From: Eunapius fragilis
Taxonomy: Eukaryota > Porifera > Demospongiae > Spongillida > Spongillidae
NCBI GenBank assembly: GCA_963681505.1
Contig: OY811972.1
Span: 360,796-424,795 of the forward strand
Direction of reading: 5' to 3'
DNA: 64,000 nt
A program made the translations under genes and the position numbers. The notes beneath the pieces are model-generated. The model made no database searches and had not been told where the DNA came from. It worked only from the letters and a program-made list of their open reading frames with translations. Numbering within the stretch: position 1 is the stretch's first letter; each line of letters starts with the position of its first letter. Shown here piece after piece: positions 49,209 through 60,937 of this stretch.

Positions 49209-50883
49209 GTGATACGACAATGAAAGGCCTAATACGATTACAGGTTGTGGGGTGGAGGGAGGTCCCCCTTTGTGATATATATATATATATATAATAGGTC
49301 TGTAATGCAAAAACAACTAACTGGCAGCACTGCAAGAAGAATATCAGTGGTTTCACTAGATAATTTTCCCTTGGATCTCACAATGTATTGGTGTATAATT
49401 GAAAACACTTCTAATTATAATATCATTTCAACCTACAACGTTTTGCATCTCATCCGGTGCTAGTCACGAATACAAGGACAAATTTAATTTAAACTCAGCA
49501 TTCAAAGACGTCACTGACTCACTGCCACACCCAATCGGTCGGGACTGCTCGGTAAAAATTTAAAATATCGCTTCAAAAGTACCTATCGCGCTCCGCGTGT
49601 TGCGCACACTTTAAAGAAGTGCCAGCCCGGCCGGGCACTTCTATAAATACAATATATAATGCCTATACAATGACGTGGAAGGTACCTAACCGGAGCATTA
49701 TGTGACGTATACTTACTTGCAGGCACACTATATATGAAGTGGTCCGGTTATATTTAACACAACCAGTGCTGCCGCGACATGAGTAAAATATCGTATTGTA
49801 TCGCGATATTATTAAGTATATTCATCGAGCAATTATTTGTCTAAATAATCGCACAATTTTCATAGCTGAGGCTGCGTTGTTGTGGCGGCGATAGAAGAAC
49901 CAACACATAAACCTTCCTATCATGCTGTAGTGCAGGGGAGATATCGTGAATTCTACCCCCATTACGTTACAATCCCTCGACTGCTCCTTCAGAAGGGTTT
50001 CTCACGGCATGAGTTATATAAACCAGAAAAGAAATGATGGAGCCGCAGCGGACACCAGAATTAACGGCTGGGTCAATCCATTTTCAGTGGTAAAATGCAA
50101 ATAAAGTGGGGTTCGTGTTGTAATTTTGCCGCTCTACAAGTAGCCCCTCCCCCACCTCATTAAATAAAAAAACCTACGAAAACAGGTATTTATAAGCGTT
50201 CGCGGTTACGAGCCATATCATTTTTATTTCGATGGGGGCCGGGCGGATATATGTGTACGCAGTACGGCAGCGTGTATGGTCGAAAGCTAGTTGCACCTGC
50301 TGAATTACTTCGTATATTTCCGTCTATCTCTGTCCATTCTTCCATGTATCTCCGTATATCCCATACACGTTTGTATCGCGATATGACCAAAAGATATATT
50401 GCGGCAGCCCTGAACACAACTCACCTGCGGAAGGAGGGGGGGAGTTCTTATTGCCTCCCCGGTCCCAAGCATGGTCTAGTTTGTGAAAGGAAATGTTTGC
50501 TATCAGCTGTATCGGTTAATAATTGTCCCCGTGCCCATGCAAATTATCGTAGCTGCGCTATTTGGACCTGGGTACGAGACTAGTGTGGTGCCGAATTATT
50601 TTCATTTATGTTTCTTTTCTCGGAAATCCACAATCGAAAAATATAAATACATGCATTCAGTTTGTGCGCCTGCGTGCGCCAGCTGATCTATATTCACTAT
50701 CTAACCGCGCAATAATCTGAGCGCTAGCTCCAGTCAGCTTATATGCATGAGCCAGCCAGACATAAACTGTAATATAATTCCGATCGTCTGTTTTAAAATC
50801 ATACATTTGAAATGCACATATATATGCATAAATCTGAGCTAGGAGGCGCGGTTATGGTATGTCTCCTCCTTTTCCCTCTAGCT
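49209..50883. other. Spacer between HIBCH and the PLAC8 gene
   Basis: No recognised gene. It contains a short TA run near 49277-49293 and a terminal motif 'ctgggtacgagactag' at about 50568-50583, the same as the end of the 22-26 kb TIR element and possibly a solitary terminus. The rest is unique-looking, AT-rich sequence. Confidence 0.4.
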
Positions 50884-51216
50884 CTATTCCCGAGCCATGT
50901 GCGAAACCTTCACAGATTTGAGCTCCTGTGCTTCTTGGATGATAGTACAGTACTGGCAGCACAGAGCACACAGTATGTCGTTGCCGAGGGTCCCTTGGAT
51001 CCCCAGGTGGCTACGGACCTTCTGTCTGATCCTGACGAGCGCGTACCAGTTCAATACCGGGACGCACTGTGACAGGCCACAAAGCCAGCAGTTACTGCCA
51101 ACTTTCTGCGCGTTCTTTCCGAACGTGTAGCAGGGGCAGATGTATGTCACGCAGCACAGGGAGCAGTCGCTGAAGCAGCCGCATATTCCGTGAGACCAGT
51201 GCTTTGTGTGACTCAT
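50884..51216 (-). CDS. PLAC8 family Cys-rich protein
   Basis: Read from the minus strand, the ATG at 51216 gives 110 residues, matching the usual size of small PLAC8/onzin proteins (about 105-115). Family hallmarks are present: 'WSHGICGCFSDCSLCCVTYI', the CC-x4-CPC motif within 'CCVTYICPC', 'TFGKNAQKVGSNC', 'IRQKVRSHLGIQGTLGND' and 'CALCCQYCTIIQEAQELK'. PLAC8-domain proteins are membrane-associated or cytosolic and act in cell-size control, metal handling or immune roles depending on lineage; which applies here is unknown. The frame is open 42 codons further upstream, to a region without an ATG, so an upstream exon is possible. The whole domain is in one exon. Confidence 0.85.
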   Translation of the reverse strand: MSHTKHWSHGICGCFSDCSLCCVTYICPCYTFGKNAQKVGSNCWLCGLSQCVPVLNWYALVRIRQKVRSHLGIQGTLGNDILCALCCQYCTIIQEAQELKSVKVSHMARE

Positions 51217-51581
51217 ATCGTATATCGGCCGGGTTCTTTGGGTTTGCGAAAATGATATATCTCCGAAAAGAAACGGCGATGTGTGGACCTCCTGGACGCC
51301 GAGGTTAGACGGATTTGATTGTGCAATCGCAGTTTCATTCAATTCTTATATAATTTTGCCGCATGTATGCGTGTTATGCAAGTGCTTTGTGGGCAGCCTG
51401 TAGAGGAACAAGCTACGCTATGCACAGCCCAGCAACTTCACGATATACTCATTGTACTCACGCGGGCACTGCTGCATGAGCTCGTACATATTGAGCTGTT
51501 ACAATGTGAATTAGTAACGAACAGGAGAATCAGCATGTAGTGATGTATACTAAAGTATAATAAAACCATTATAATTCACCT

Positions 51582-51725
51582 ATCAATGGTCTCCCCCACC
51601 TGGGATTTGACAATTGCGGTTTTCAAAATGGAGCATTTTAACCAAATAAATCAAAAATCTTAGTCAATCCCCACCCAAATGCCCCATCTGCACCCGCACT
51701 GGAGGAGGTGGGGGAGACCATTGAT
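51582..51725. mobile_element. MITE with 20-bp inverted ends
   Basis: The ends 'atcaatggtctcccccacct' (51582-51601) and its exact complement (51706-51725) enclose about 100 bp. It is non-coding; target duplication not clear. Confidence 0.7.
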
Positions 51726-52987
51726 TGGTGCAAAAAAGAAAGGTGGTAAATTATTTTATTTTTCCGGCGAGAGTTGAAAACCGTCAAATAAACATGCATC
51801 AGATGTTGCTGGACACTTCCTATATAAGGCCTAATAGGTACAGGTTTATCGAAGGGAATGCTTATTTGCTTGTTATAGTAGTTGTGTCGTTGCAGTTAAC
51901 CCTCAACGATTGTCCCACGCGGAAAGATGTTAAGTTCTGCCTGTAAAAAAAAGACTAGCTTAGCCAATCGAAGATCGAGAGATATCGATCTCGTAATGAG
52001 AACATATCATAAGTGGGGTGGGGGTGTTAGGTATATGGCTTTGTTTTCTACCTCTCTCAAAATATGGAGGACATTAAGAAACATAGAAGAACATGTATTT
52101 TAATTTTTTATACTAAGACTGCACAGTATACCCTTTAATACTAAGACTGCACAGTATACCCTTGAAGTTTTACAAAACACTGATGTATACATGTACATTA
52201 AGTATATACACCACCTATATGACACCATACAGCAGTAAAGATAAACCATAGGGACTGAATTAGGTATGTGTACTAGTAATATAGGACGCTATTGTAGTAC
52301 ATTTATCTGACCTTGCATGCGGATAGGCTTATTAACTTTTGATTCATCCAAGTTACTCAGAACTGAATGAACTGCTTGTATCTATAAAGATTTCTTATAA
52401 CTGTAATATGAACAATGAGATCCAACACTTTTAAACTAAAACTATCAAATTAGTAATAAAATAGGAAACCGCACAACATTTTGTTATACCCAGCAGCGAA
52501 GGAAATACTTCAAAAGGAATCTTGGTGACGTCAGCATGTTCTATCGGCCCATTTGGAATGTTTACAAAATTTAAGACACGTACAAGGCAAATATTAATCT
52601 GAACAGCCGCGAAAACATAAGTTACTTATGTGTGTGCTCTACCACAGGCATATTTCATTTATGAAAGACAATATGTGTCATCAACAACAGCATTACTCCG
52701 GCCCTGGATTGCAAGTACAGATACATGGGCATGCTATACTGATAAAAAGAATTTCGATTCTAGCATTGAACTGTGCCCGCGGTGTGTTAAGCAATGAGTG
52801 TATAGGGTATAACAAAATGCAAGGATTCTGTATAATCAAACTAGACCACATGTATAATCCATTTAAAGTTTTGCTTACAAAAAACGCATCCGATAAATTG
52901 CACAAACTTTTCTACAGAAATCTGTATGTAGAAGCGATGACAACACCATAATTCAGTAAAAAGAATCATATCCAGTGTCACATAATA
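51726..52987. other. Intergenic spacer
   Basis: No recognised gene. It includes a two-copy tandem duplication of 'ctaagactgcacagtatacc' (52112-52160) and a 107-codon plus-strand open frame (52628-52951) of unknown nature that begins 'MCVLYHRHISF'. Confidence 0.4.
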
Positions 52988-53485
52988 CTCACAAAATGGC
53001 ACATTCATTGCAACCTCAAGTTTCTGTTAGCTTATACAATTGCAAGGTGTCCCATGGAGGGCCGCTAATGAGTCACAATATATCAACTTTATAACCTTGA
53101 CTGTGTCAACCTGTTGTTTCCATCCTAAGATTTTCTCAGATAGTTTCCTGTAGCGCTACGTAATCCGCTCCTTTTCTAATATTTCGTTTCCTTCTCCGCA
53201 CCCTGCTTCTTACTTTCATTACCTGTACGACGGCTATACCTATACGGGCCGTCGTACACGTAATGAAAGGTAGGGCGAAACGAAATATTAGAAAAGCGGC
53301 GGATTATGCAGCGCTACAGGAAACTATCTCGAGAAAATCTTAGGATGGAAACAACAGGTTGACACAAGGTTTGTTGATACATTGGTCACAAAGTGACTCA
53401 ATAGCAGCCCTCCGTGGGACATCTTGTATAAGCTAACAGAAACTTGAGGTTGCAATGAATGTGCCTTAAAGTCGCATTTTGTGAG
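52988..53485. mobile_element. 498-bp palindromic (foldback) element FB5
   Basis: The arms (about 52988-53228 and 53250-53485) are imperfect reverse complements along their whole length, with ends 'ctcacaaaatg' and 'cattttgtgag'. Examples of mirrored blocks are 'tgcaacctcaagtttctgtt', 'gtttccatcctaagattttc' and 'tttctaatatttcgtttc'. The centre is itself a hairpin, 'gtacgacgg'...'ccgtcgtac'. It encodes nothing and is a different family from FB1-4. Confidence 0.8.
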
Positions 53486-53911
53486 CTGTTAAAAGATTTT
53501 GTGAGCCACTACTGTACTGTATGATGCCTAGGGTTAAAAATTATTTGAAATTTATTTTCATATTAAGTGTGACCCAGTACATATTTTCAGAGTAGTAGAA
53601 ATTAACAAGGAATTTTTTTAAAAGCGAAATAACCCCCCTCCCTAATATGTCACTCATTTTTTTCGGCCTATAAGCCTGGACCCTAAGGAAGGGCCGGCAC
53701 ACTCAATGATCGTTACTGGTGCTGTGCGTTATTACTGAAACAGACATGCAGTGACGAGATGTTGGAATAATATACGTGTTGAACTGAGGGCGTGACATGC
53801 ATCGAAATTGATCGAAAGAGAAAACGTATGGAGACCATGCATGTTCAGCTTCTAATGAAACAAGAACAGTTTCTGATACGTGACGGGTGCGTTTTCGTGA
53901 TCTATCGGGCC

Positions 53912-53996
53912 CTAGTCTCGTACCCAGATCATCACCGCTGGTGATCTCATCACCCGCGCAGCTATACCCATGCAGTGTCGGCCTGGGTACGAAACC
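53912..53996. mobile_element. Tiny element or relic with TIR motif of the 22-26 kb element
   Basis: The left end 'tagtctcgtacccag' and right end 'ctgggtacgaaacca' are near-inverse and match the first 15 bp of the 80-bp TIRs at 22420/26649. Only about 85 bp separates the outer ends. It may be an internally deleted copy. Confidence 0.4.
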
Positions 53997-54173
53997 ACAT
54001 GTTGCGGTCCGGCATCTCCTGCAGCATGCGGGGCTTTCCACCATGCCAGTTAATTATCCATGCATGTGTGCACGCAACTCACTACAGTTTCATATAGGCC
54101 AAATTATGCATGGCATGGCATGCATGTGCGGCTACACTTAAAATAAAAAACCCCTTCCGTCGCCACTGTTCAG

Positions 54174-54269
54174 CGCAGTGACGTGGTTGCCTCGTACACT
54201 AATGCGCACTTCCTGCTGGCTGCCGGCTACAAGAGACGCCCCATGCTGAACTGGATGATGATGATTAAT
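54174..54269 (+). CDS. Orphan putative exon (gene not recognised)
   Basis: After the acceptor 'cactgttcag' a 32-codon open frame includes 'RSDVVASYTNAHFLLAAGYK' and 'PMLNWMMMIN', followed by a good donor 'gtaagg'. It is in phase 0 at both ends and is compatible with the exon at 49115-49208. No domain is recognised. It lies 210 bp beyond the 3' end of the minus-strand beta-galactosidase gene, so a plus-strand continuation would have to run through that locus. Confidence 0.4.
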
Positions 54270-54482
54270 GTAAGGGCATGTCAAGCTACTATTATACCAT
54301 CATTGCATACACTACACTGATGAACAAAAAAAAAAAATTATAACAACCTAACTGTTCAACTACATTAAACTACTATTGCTAGTAATTCTTTTGACAGAGC
54401 TAGAGATGTACGTGTACAAATAAGAATTAATTAATGCAACAATAAACAACCATATTGATTCTGGATTTTAAAAATCTCATGT

Positions 54483-56411
54483 CTAGCCAATGTCAGGAGT
54501 GCTTACAAATTCAGCATAACACGACGAATACGGTGGACTACAGGGGGCGTGGTCTATCTCAAACAAGATCAGCTCGTTCAGGTTAGGATAAGGTTTCAGG
54601 ACACTCACCGGCACATACAGGGTTTTCTGGGGCCCGGCGGCGGGCCAGTAACGGCCCAAGTTGAAGCCATTCACAAAGGCTTGACCTTTGACCCATCCGG
54701 TAAGGCTAAGGAAGGTATCATTGGGCACGAGGCCTGCAGAGAAGTAACCTCTGAAGAATGCAGTTGATAATGACTTGACAAAGCCGAGGGGCTGGAACGG
54801 TATCTTTGCTGTGTCGTTGAGAGGCACCGACTGACTGACCCAGCCCACAACAGGGTCGCCATTAAGCTCCACCCCATAGAGGATTCCTTTGGACTCGTTG
54901 ATCATGGCCCCGAAGTTGATTCGACCCATGTTCTCCACAACCACAATCACCACTGTGTCCTCCATGAGTGGACCAATGATAATGCTCAAGTTGGCGTCAA
55001 CGGACGCTGTACGTAATACGATGCCCTGGAGTGTCCCGCCCACATAGACCACACCCCTATCGTGGAGGCCCAGTAGAGATAAAGTTGACCCGGCAGGACA
55101 AGGGGTTAAGGTGGAGCGATACATCACGTGACCAAAGCTCTGATCGATGGCCTCCATCGTGAGGGGCGTGGGCCAGGTGACGTTCTTGGAGATCAACTGG
55201 GGGCTGTCCAGAAGCCATGCATACTCGGTCATTGCGACCCTGCCGTACGCACTCTTGGGGGTAGGGGGAGGTACGTACGTAGGCACGGGTTGGTACTTAC
55301 CAATGACCTGACGTATCAACATGAACTTCTCCCACGGATCACCGGCCTCCGTGAGAGGAGCGTCGTAATCATAGCTGGTAGGCTCTGGTTGGAATTTATC
55401 GGACGTGTCCGCTCCATTCCAGAAGGCAAAGTTGGTGCCGCCTTCAAACATGTACATGTTGACGTTCGCGTTCAACTTCAGTACTGCATCCAGCGCGTTG
55501 GCAAAGAGGGTGGAGTTGACGGTCTGGTGAGGCTGTCCCCAGAAATCCAACCATCCCGTGTAGAACTCGGAATTGACGAGCGGACCGTGAGGCTCCACCT
55601 CCCTCTGAGCGCTGAAGCTCTGTACAGGATCCGACGATATACCAAAGTCCACGGTGGCATAGACAGTTGAATTGGGAAGACTGCCGCATTTCAGCACGTA
55701 AGGTGGATCGGTGGTAAACAGAACGACGCTGGGGCCGAGGAGGCCGCGAAACAGCTGTTCCAAATGAGCGAGGTAATTTTTATCGCATCCGTAGAAGCCG
55801 TACTCGTTTTCCACCTGCACGCTTATGATGGGCCCGCCGTTCTCGTACAGCAGCGGCTTCATCTGGGACAAGAGTACAGCGAGCCAACGATCGACGTAGT
55901 AGAGGTAAATGGAGTCGCTGGAGCGTAGCGCGATGGCGGGATCTACGGTGAGCAACCAGCTGGGGAGCCCGCCCATCTCCCACTCGGCGCAGATGTAAGG
56001 GCCGGGTCGCAATATGACCAGGAGTCCCACCTCCTGCGCGGTCTTGATAAACTGGACCACGTCCCTGTCGCCATCCCACACGTACACACCAGGCGTGGGC
56101 TCGTGGAAGTTCCACGGAACGTAGGTCTGCACAGCGTTGAGACCAGCCGCAACCATCTTCAACAGCCTGTCCTTCCAGTAATATGGAGGAATACGGCTGT
56201 AGTGTAAGCTTCCTGATATGTATCTGTTGGGTGTGGAGGAAGAAAGCAGATATATGCAACTGGTCGATGTGCCAAGGCCTTACCTGAAGGGAAGTCCATC
56301 TTTGAGGAAAGTATCGTTCGCGTAGTCAATTTTGAAAGATGGTCCAGCCACAGTGGTGATCGCGCCATAGCTTAGTACGTGCAGCAGTACGAGGAGCAGC
56401 GACAGAGCCAT
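54483..56411 (-). CDS. GLB1: Lysosomal-type acid beta-galactosidase (GH35)
   Basis: Two exons, 56411-56284 and 56223-54483, join across a 60-bp intron to give 622 residues (the human enzyme has 677). The N-terminus 'MALSLLLVLLHVLSYG' is a signal peptide, followed by 'IDYANDTFLKDGLPFRYISG', the start of the GH35 TIM barrel. Hallmarks include 'GLNAVQTYVPWNFHEP', 'LRPGPYICAEWEMGGLPSWL', the acid/base Glu at about residue 183 in 'VQVENEYG', and the nucleophile Glu at about 262 in 'LVNSEFYTGW'. 'NGFNLGRYWPAAGPQ' near the end belongs to the C-terminal beta domains. It removes terminal beta-galactose from glycoconjugates in the lysosome. An in-frame ATG slightly upstream would only lengthen the signal. 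It could be the GLB1-like paralogue, but the sequence follows GLB1 closely throughout. It is intact. Confidence 0.93.
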
Positions 56412-56836
56412 CACGTGATCAGAGATAAGATGTTTCAACCGGGACATAAAGGGTATAATTAGAACATCCATTAAAATGTACCGGAATGTGGTATCATTAT
56501 CCAACCGTTCAGTATCGTACCGTTTTCTGCAGAACCGCAACGGGAGCCTTTACGAGGTGTATGCAGTGCGTAAACATATACACATGCAGATCCTTTCTGC
56601 ACCTATCTATGCCCAACGTATGTACAAATATCATTTCTCTGACCGTCGGGAAGTATGCATATTAGGGTCATGCACGTGCGCATGCACGGGTGACCTCGTT
56701 TAGTCCAATTGATGCCGTGGACTTCGTAAACTTTTTCTTAAGTTTCTAAACACTTGGTAGTTTAGCGATCGCAAAAAAGTACGAATAATATCTATACATT
56801 TTTATACTGATCCCCCATGATTCAAGTGAGACTACA

Positions 56837-58124
56837 ATGGACTTCCACTTATGCCAGCTCAAATTGCATTGTCGCTTGTGTGGATCCTTTTGTTGGTCCA
56901 CAAGGAAGGAAGGAAACAGTTAAAGGCCAGTCATCCCGAGGGTTTACTTATGTTCAACGTTTGAGCTGTACTTATGCTTTGGACTGGGTTCTTTCTGCAA
57001 GCGTTGCTACGACGCGATGCAGCGCAAGCTAAAGGCAGTGAGTCAACATCGCCATTTCAACAGCCACACACATGCATACATGGTGCTGTACAGGTGGGAA
57101 GCTCAAGCATCAGATGATGGGTGCAAGGTGAGCAGCAAACGTTAACCTACATAATTTACATTCAAATTATAGCTTTGTGACCATTCTATAGCTCAACATG
57201 ATGGTGGGAGACCACACACCCTTAGTACAACTGCTCCTAAAATACATACAATTCAACGTCTTGCACCAAACAAGAAGAATATGATAAAAGGGATACCTCT
57301 TGCAGCCATTTCAGTGTTGGATAACTTGAAATGTTCCCTTTGCTGTGACATCCTCCACAGGCCCATGCCATACTGTTGTATGTGCTGACTGTCTGGCCCA
57401 GTATTTGGTAAAAAATGGATGCCTGCAATGTCCATACAAGGGCTGCTGCACCAAACTGACTGCTGAGAGTCTCAATTAAGTCTGCTCCAAGCATCTATGT
57501 CAACTTGCTTGAGGATGTAGCTCTACATTGTCCTTCCTGCAATGTTGACATCAGGGCAGGATTGTATCAAAGCCACAAATGCAATGCAAGCTCTCCCACT
57601 TCACATGAGCTCTTACCTTTGTTAGCTCCACCAGCATTAGCAGCTCAATCCCCAATATCATGCTCACCACCAATAAATGGTGAAACATGCCAAGGCCAGG
57701 TTTCACCAGCAAGAATTATCTTCCAGTCCAGAGCCTGGTGTCATTACGGTTCCAACTGGAGGAAGGGTATGCATGTATATGACATGATTTTTGTAACTAG
57801 GCAATGATGAAAAACTTTTTTAGCCAATAACTCATGTTACAAACAGTAAGCGTCCAATAAGCAAGGCTAGCAGTAAAACACTATATCGCTACAGAAAACA
57901 AGTTCAAAAGGTGCGACATGTACTCACCAGTGATGATCCTACTACACCCTTCGGAGGAGATCAGAAGTCTCAGAAAGAATGAGAAGAACAGCTTGCTAAA
58001 GAATGCTGGTATAACCCTTGATATTTCCCCTGAACAAGGGGAAAATGAAGGAGCACCTGGCATATCACCTACACTTATAACAGCAAAACCACCCCCATAT
58101 AAAAGAACCAAAAAATCACAATAA
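56837..58124 (+). pseudogene. Decayed gene resembling the RAG1 N-terminal zinc-binding region
   Basis: Segment 1 (56837-57126) reads 'MDFHLCQLKLHCRLCGSFCW', a stop, then 'FGLGSFCKRCYDAMQRKLKA', ending at a 'gtgagc' donor. Segment 2 (about 57193-57766) reads 'ISVLDNLKCSLCCDILHRP', shifts frame to 'CHTVVCADCLAQYLVKNGC', shifts again to 'SIKSAPSIYVNLLEDVALHC', and then has 'CPSCNVDIRAGLYQSHKC'. Segment 3 (57847-58124) has 'SSKTLYRYRKQVQKV' and a Pro/Lys-rich tail. The order (C-x2-C ... C-x2-C motif, RING, a 'VK..LN.L...CP' linker, C2H2-like finger) parallels the RAG1 N-terminal half and its transposon relatives (RAG1-like and N-RAG-TP proteins, from memory). At least one stop and two frameshifts make it a pseudogene. 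No catalytic RAG core is present. Confidence 0.5.
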
Positions 58125-59463
58125 CACCTGTTGGAAGGACTCGGGGGGGGGGGGGGGGGGCTGACCGCAAAACCTTGCAACTGATATCTCCATCGTTTAT
58201 CATTTTTTCAACGTGCTATTCACATTGATCCTCCCTTTAGCTTCAATAAAGAATCGAATAACATTTGACCGAATCATATGTGTATACGATAGCGCGACCC
58301 GGTTGTCATGGCTCCATGAGATATGGTTAACTTTGTACGAATATCGAGAGCCACCTTCAAAAATAATTGAAAACTTACTCTGTCCCACGAGATGCTGTCA
58401 CTTTGCAGCCGCACCGTGACCGAATGGTGTAAGCTGTACTCGTGGCACTTGTTATAATTGATACAAAACAGACTGGATTCTTACAGTATTCAGTCTATAA
58501 AGTTGCTTGTTGCATCTTTTAACAAACATCCAGATTTTTTACGCAGCTCGGTGAAAAAATGATATGCATTCATGCACATGAATTTGGATTGTCTATATTA
58601 TAGTCAAATAAGCTTTTTTCTAATACCTTTACTTTTCTGTGTGGATGTCTTTGTTGCTTTTTATACTTCTCTAGCCATGAACTAGCACTCGAAAAACTAT
58701 TTTTTCTGTGTGTACTGAGCCTAAACTTTCTTCCACCCATTCTAAAACAAGTCTGAAAAAAAAAAACGTCACGCGGTACATAGCTATGAGGACTATATTA
58801 GCACCAAAACTGATCTAGCTCTACTGATGTAGGAAAAACTCCCCCCCAAAGATACCAACAAAGGACGCGAAACACCCTGATACTCGCCCCCTCTGATGCA
58901 TGGTTTTTTGCCTGCACTACGATACAGTAGCTGCTCAACCTATGCATCATGCAAGACAAAAACCATGTGTGAACATATTTTGGCCCTTGGTTTGAGTACA
59001 GACTGCTCAGTTGTCTATCTCTTACCCCATAAACATTATTAGTACAATTCATCCTTATACCGCGAACGGAAACTTTGCTTGTAAGCGCTTCAAACGATCT
59101 TGTCGGTTATACTACCGACTTAAAAGGTTGGATTTGTTCTTACGAGACGCTTGTGTGAAGTATATAGTTCTGTGACACCTCACAGGTGCGAGAAATTAAG
59201 ACACGGGCTGTACCAAGTCGTTCAATATCAACGTATGGCACGCGCGTGACACGTTTCCAACCCATATAATCGATTAAGACTTCATTTTTTAATTCTTTGA
59301 ACGCCATGCAAGGGTACATGATGTATGTTTAAGTGGGGTCAGTTCCTGACCCAAATGTTATAGCCCTCCATTGCATTTGAATCGTTAGAACCGTAAACGC
59401 TATTTTATCGACGTCTTATTTTCAAGACTTCATACTACACCACTTCTCTGTGGTAGAAATTTG
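58125..59463. other. Intergenic spacer
   Basis: No gene recognised. It holds a poly-G tract (about 58143-58161), a short A-run near 58754, and small open frames without known domains. Confidence 0.4.
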
Positions 59464-59760
59464 GGCTGTTCCATTCAATGACAGTACAGGGGTACGGATG
59501 GAAATTTTTAAAAATTAACTGTGGTTAGCTTTGATAATCATAATATCCAGGGGGATTTATTAACTGTCCGGGGTGATTTATTGCCACCCAGGAAAGTTCA
59601 AATTTGTATCAAAACTGGTGATTGGATCATAGCAAAAAAAAATTTGAAGCGTTGATTACACTTACTGAGATGTATGTATTATAGTATTTGATGCAATATG
59701 AACTCTCCTGGGTGTGTATTGTCATCCTTACCCTGTACGGTCATTAAATGGAATAACCCA
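59464..59760. mobile_element. MITE-like inverted repeat
   Basis: 'ctgttccattcaatgacagt' then 'acaggggtacgg' at about 59465-59500 is mirrored by 'ccttaccctgt', then 'acggtcattaaatggaataa' at about 59728-59757. This gives an element of roughly 300 bp with imperfect ends of about 35 bp. It is non-coding. Confidence 0.45.
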
Positions 59761-60445
59761 ATACATTTTGGGGTCTCGTACGTACTCCGTGTCAGTATTA
59801 CAACACCCCAATAGGGTTCGAACCGGCCATGACTTTCGGCAGGAGTAATCAAATCGCCGGTTTGTAGGTAATACCTATATATTGACTTGCTCTGTTCGTT
59901 AATTTCATCCGTTAAGGCGACCACACATTAGGCAACATGGTGCGCACAACACTATGAATTTTAGCAAAATTCTAGTAAAATATCAGTAAACTAATGTTTT
60001 ACTGACAATATAATTGGATTCATTGAGTTGCATTGTTGCTAAGTGAATGGTGGCCTTTAGAAGATATTGCTGAGCGAAGTGCGTGCATGGACGGTTTCCC
60101 GCTTGATTCGCGCCAATGATTTAAGCAAGCAATCTATTGTATGGAGGCGGGTGCCTAAATCACTGGAGCGAATCAATTGAACGGTATTACACAGTCTCTT
60201 TGAGCAGTGAAGACTTGCTCCACCTCCAGCTGAAAATATTCACACTGTTGTATTTCTCAACATTTTTAGGTACATATGACCAGTGTTCCCAATAACCAAA
60301 TAAGCCCTTGTCTCCAAGGATACATAACCAAGATGCCCCCGTATCCATGGATACCAATAAGCCATTTACTTTGGTATCTAAAAAATATCAGTGGGAATCA
60401 GGCTCCACCTCCCAAAGGTCTGGGGACCTCACACCCCTGACTCAC

Positions 60446-60525
60446 TTGAAGTCGATACACTTGAGGGTCTCTGCCAGCTCCCCCAGTTCCACTGACCTCG
60501 TGAATGCTCCTGGTGCAAGTACTGT
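60446..60525 (-). CDS. Putative exon of an unrecognised protein
   Basis: On the minus strand, after the acceptor 'gaccctttcag', the frame reads 'TVLAPGAFTRSVELGELAET', then 'LKCIDFK'. The sequence then allows either a 'gtgagt' donor (exon 60525-60446) or, read through, a TGA stop after the Lys. Codon use looks genuine and the splice signals are good, but I cannot name the protein and no second exon was found. The adjoining DNA is a CT-rich low-complexity block. Confidence 0.35.
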
Positions 60526-60589
60526 CTGAAAGGGTCAAAAACCTTGTGCCATTGATGGGAGATAGAACTTATCATACCACTTAACCTCT

Positions 60590-60870
60590 TTCCCCTCCCC
60601 ACACCACCAACACCCCTCTTCCTCCTCCCCGTACCACCCCCTCTTCCCCAGCCCCACACCACCTCACCTCTTCCCCATCCCCACACCACCCCTTCCCCCC
60701 ATACCACCCCTCTTCCCCCTCCCCATACCACCCGTCTTCCTCCTCCCACACCACCTCACCTCTTCCCCCTCCCACACCCCTCTTCCCCTTGCCACTCCAC
60801 CACCCTCTCCCCTCCCCACATCACCACCCTCTCCCCCCCATACCACCCTCTTCCCCCTCCCCACACCCCC
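60590..60870. repeat. CT/CA-rich degenerate repeat
   Basis: Built from 'cctcttccccctccccacaccacc'-like pieces of variable length. One strand is nearly free of G. Gly-rich open frames on the minus strand are artefacts. Confidence 0.8.
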
Positions 60871-60937
60871 CTTATCTCTGGGCCACAAGAGTTGCAAGGA
60901 AGTTTGCCAACCGCCTCTGTACTAGAGCCAGTCTAAG

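Noticed and set aside
55128-55670. A 180-codon plus-strand open frame
   Set aside because: It lies antisense within the beta-galactosidase coding exon.
59811-59826. A 'ggttcgaacc' match to a tRNA B box
   Set aside because: No matching A box, acceptor stem or cloverleaf was found around it. It could be from an old SINE, but the evidence is too thin.
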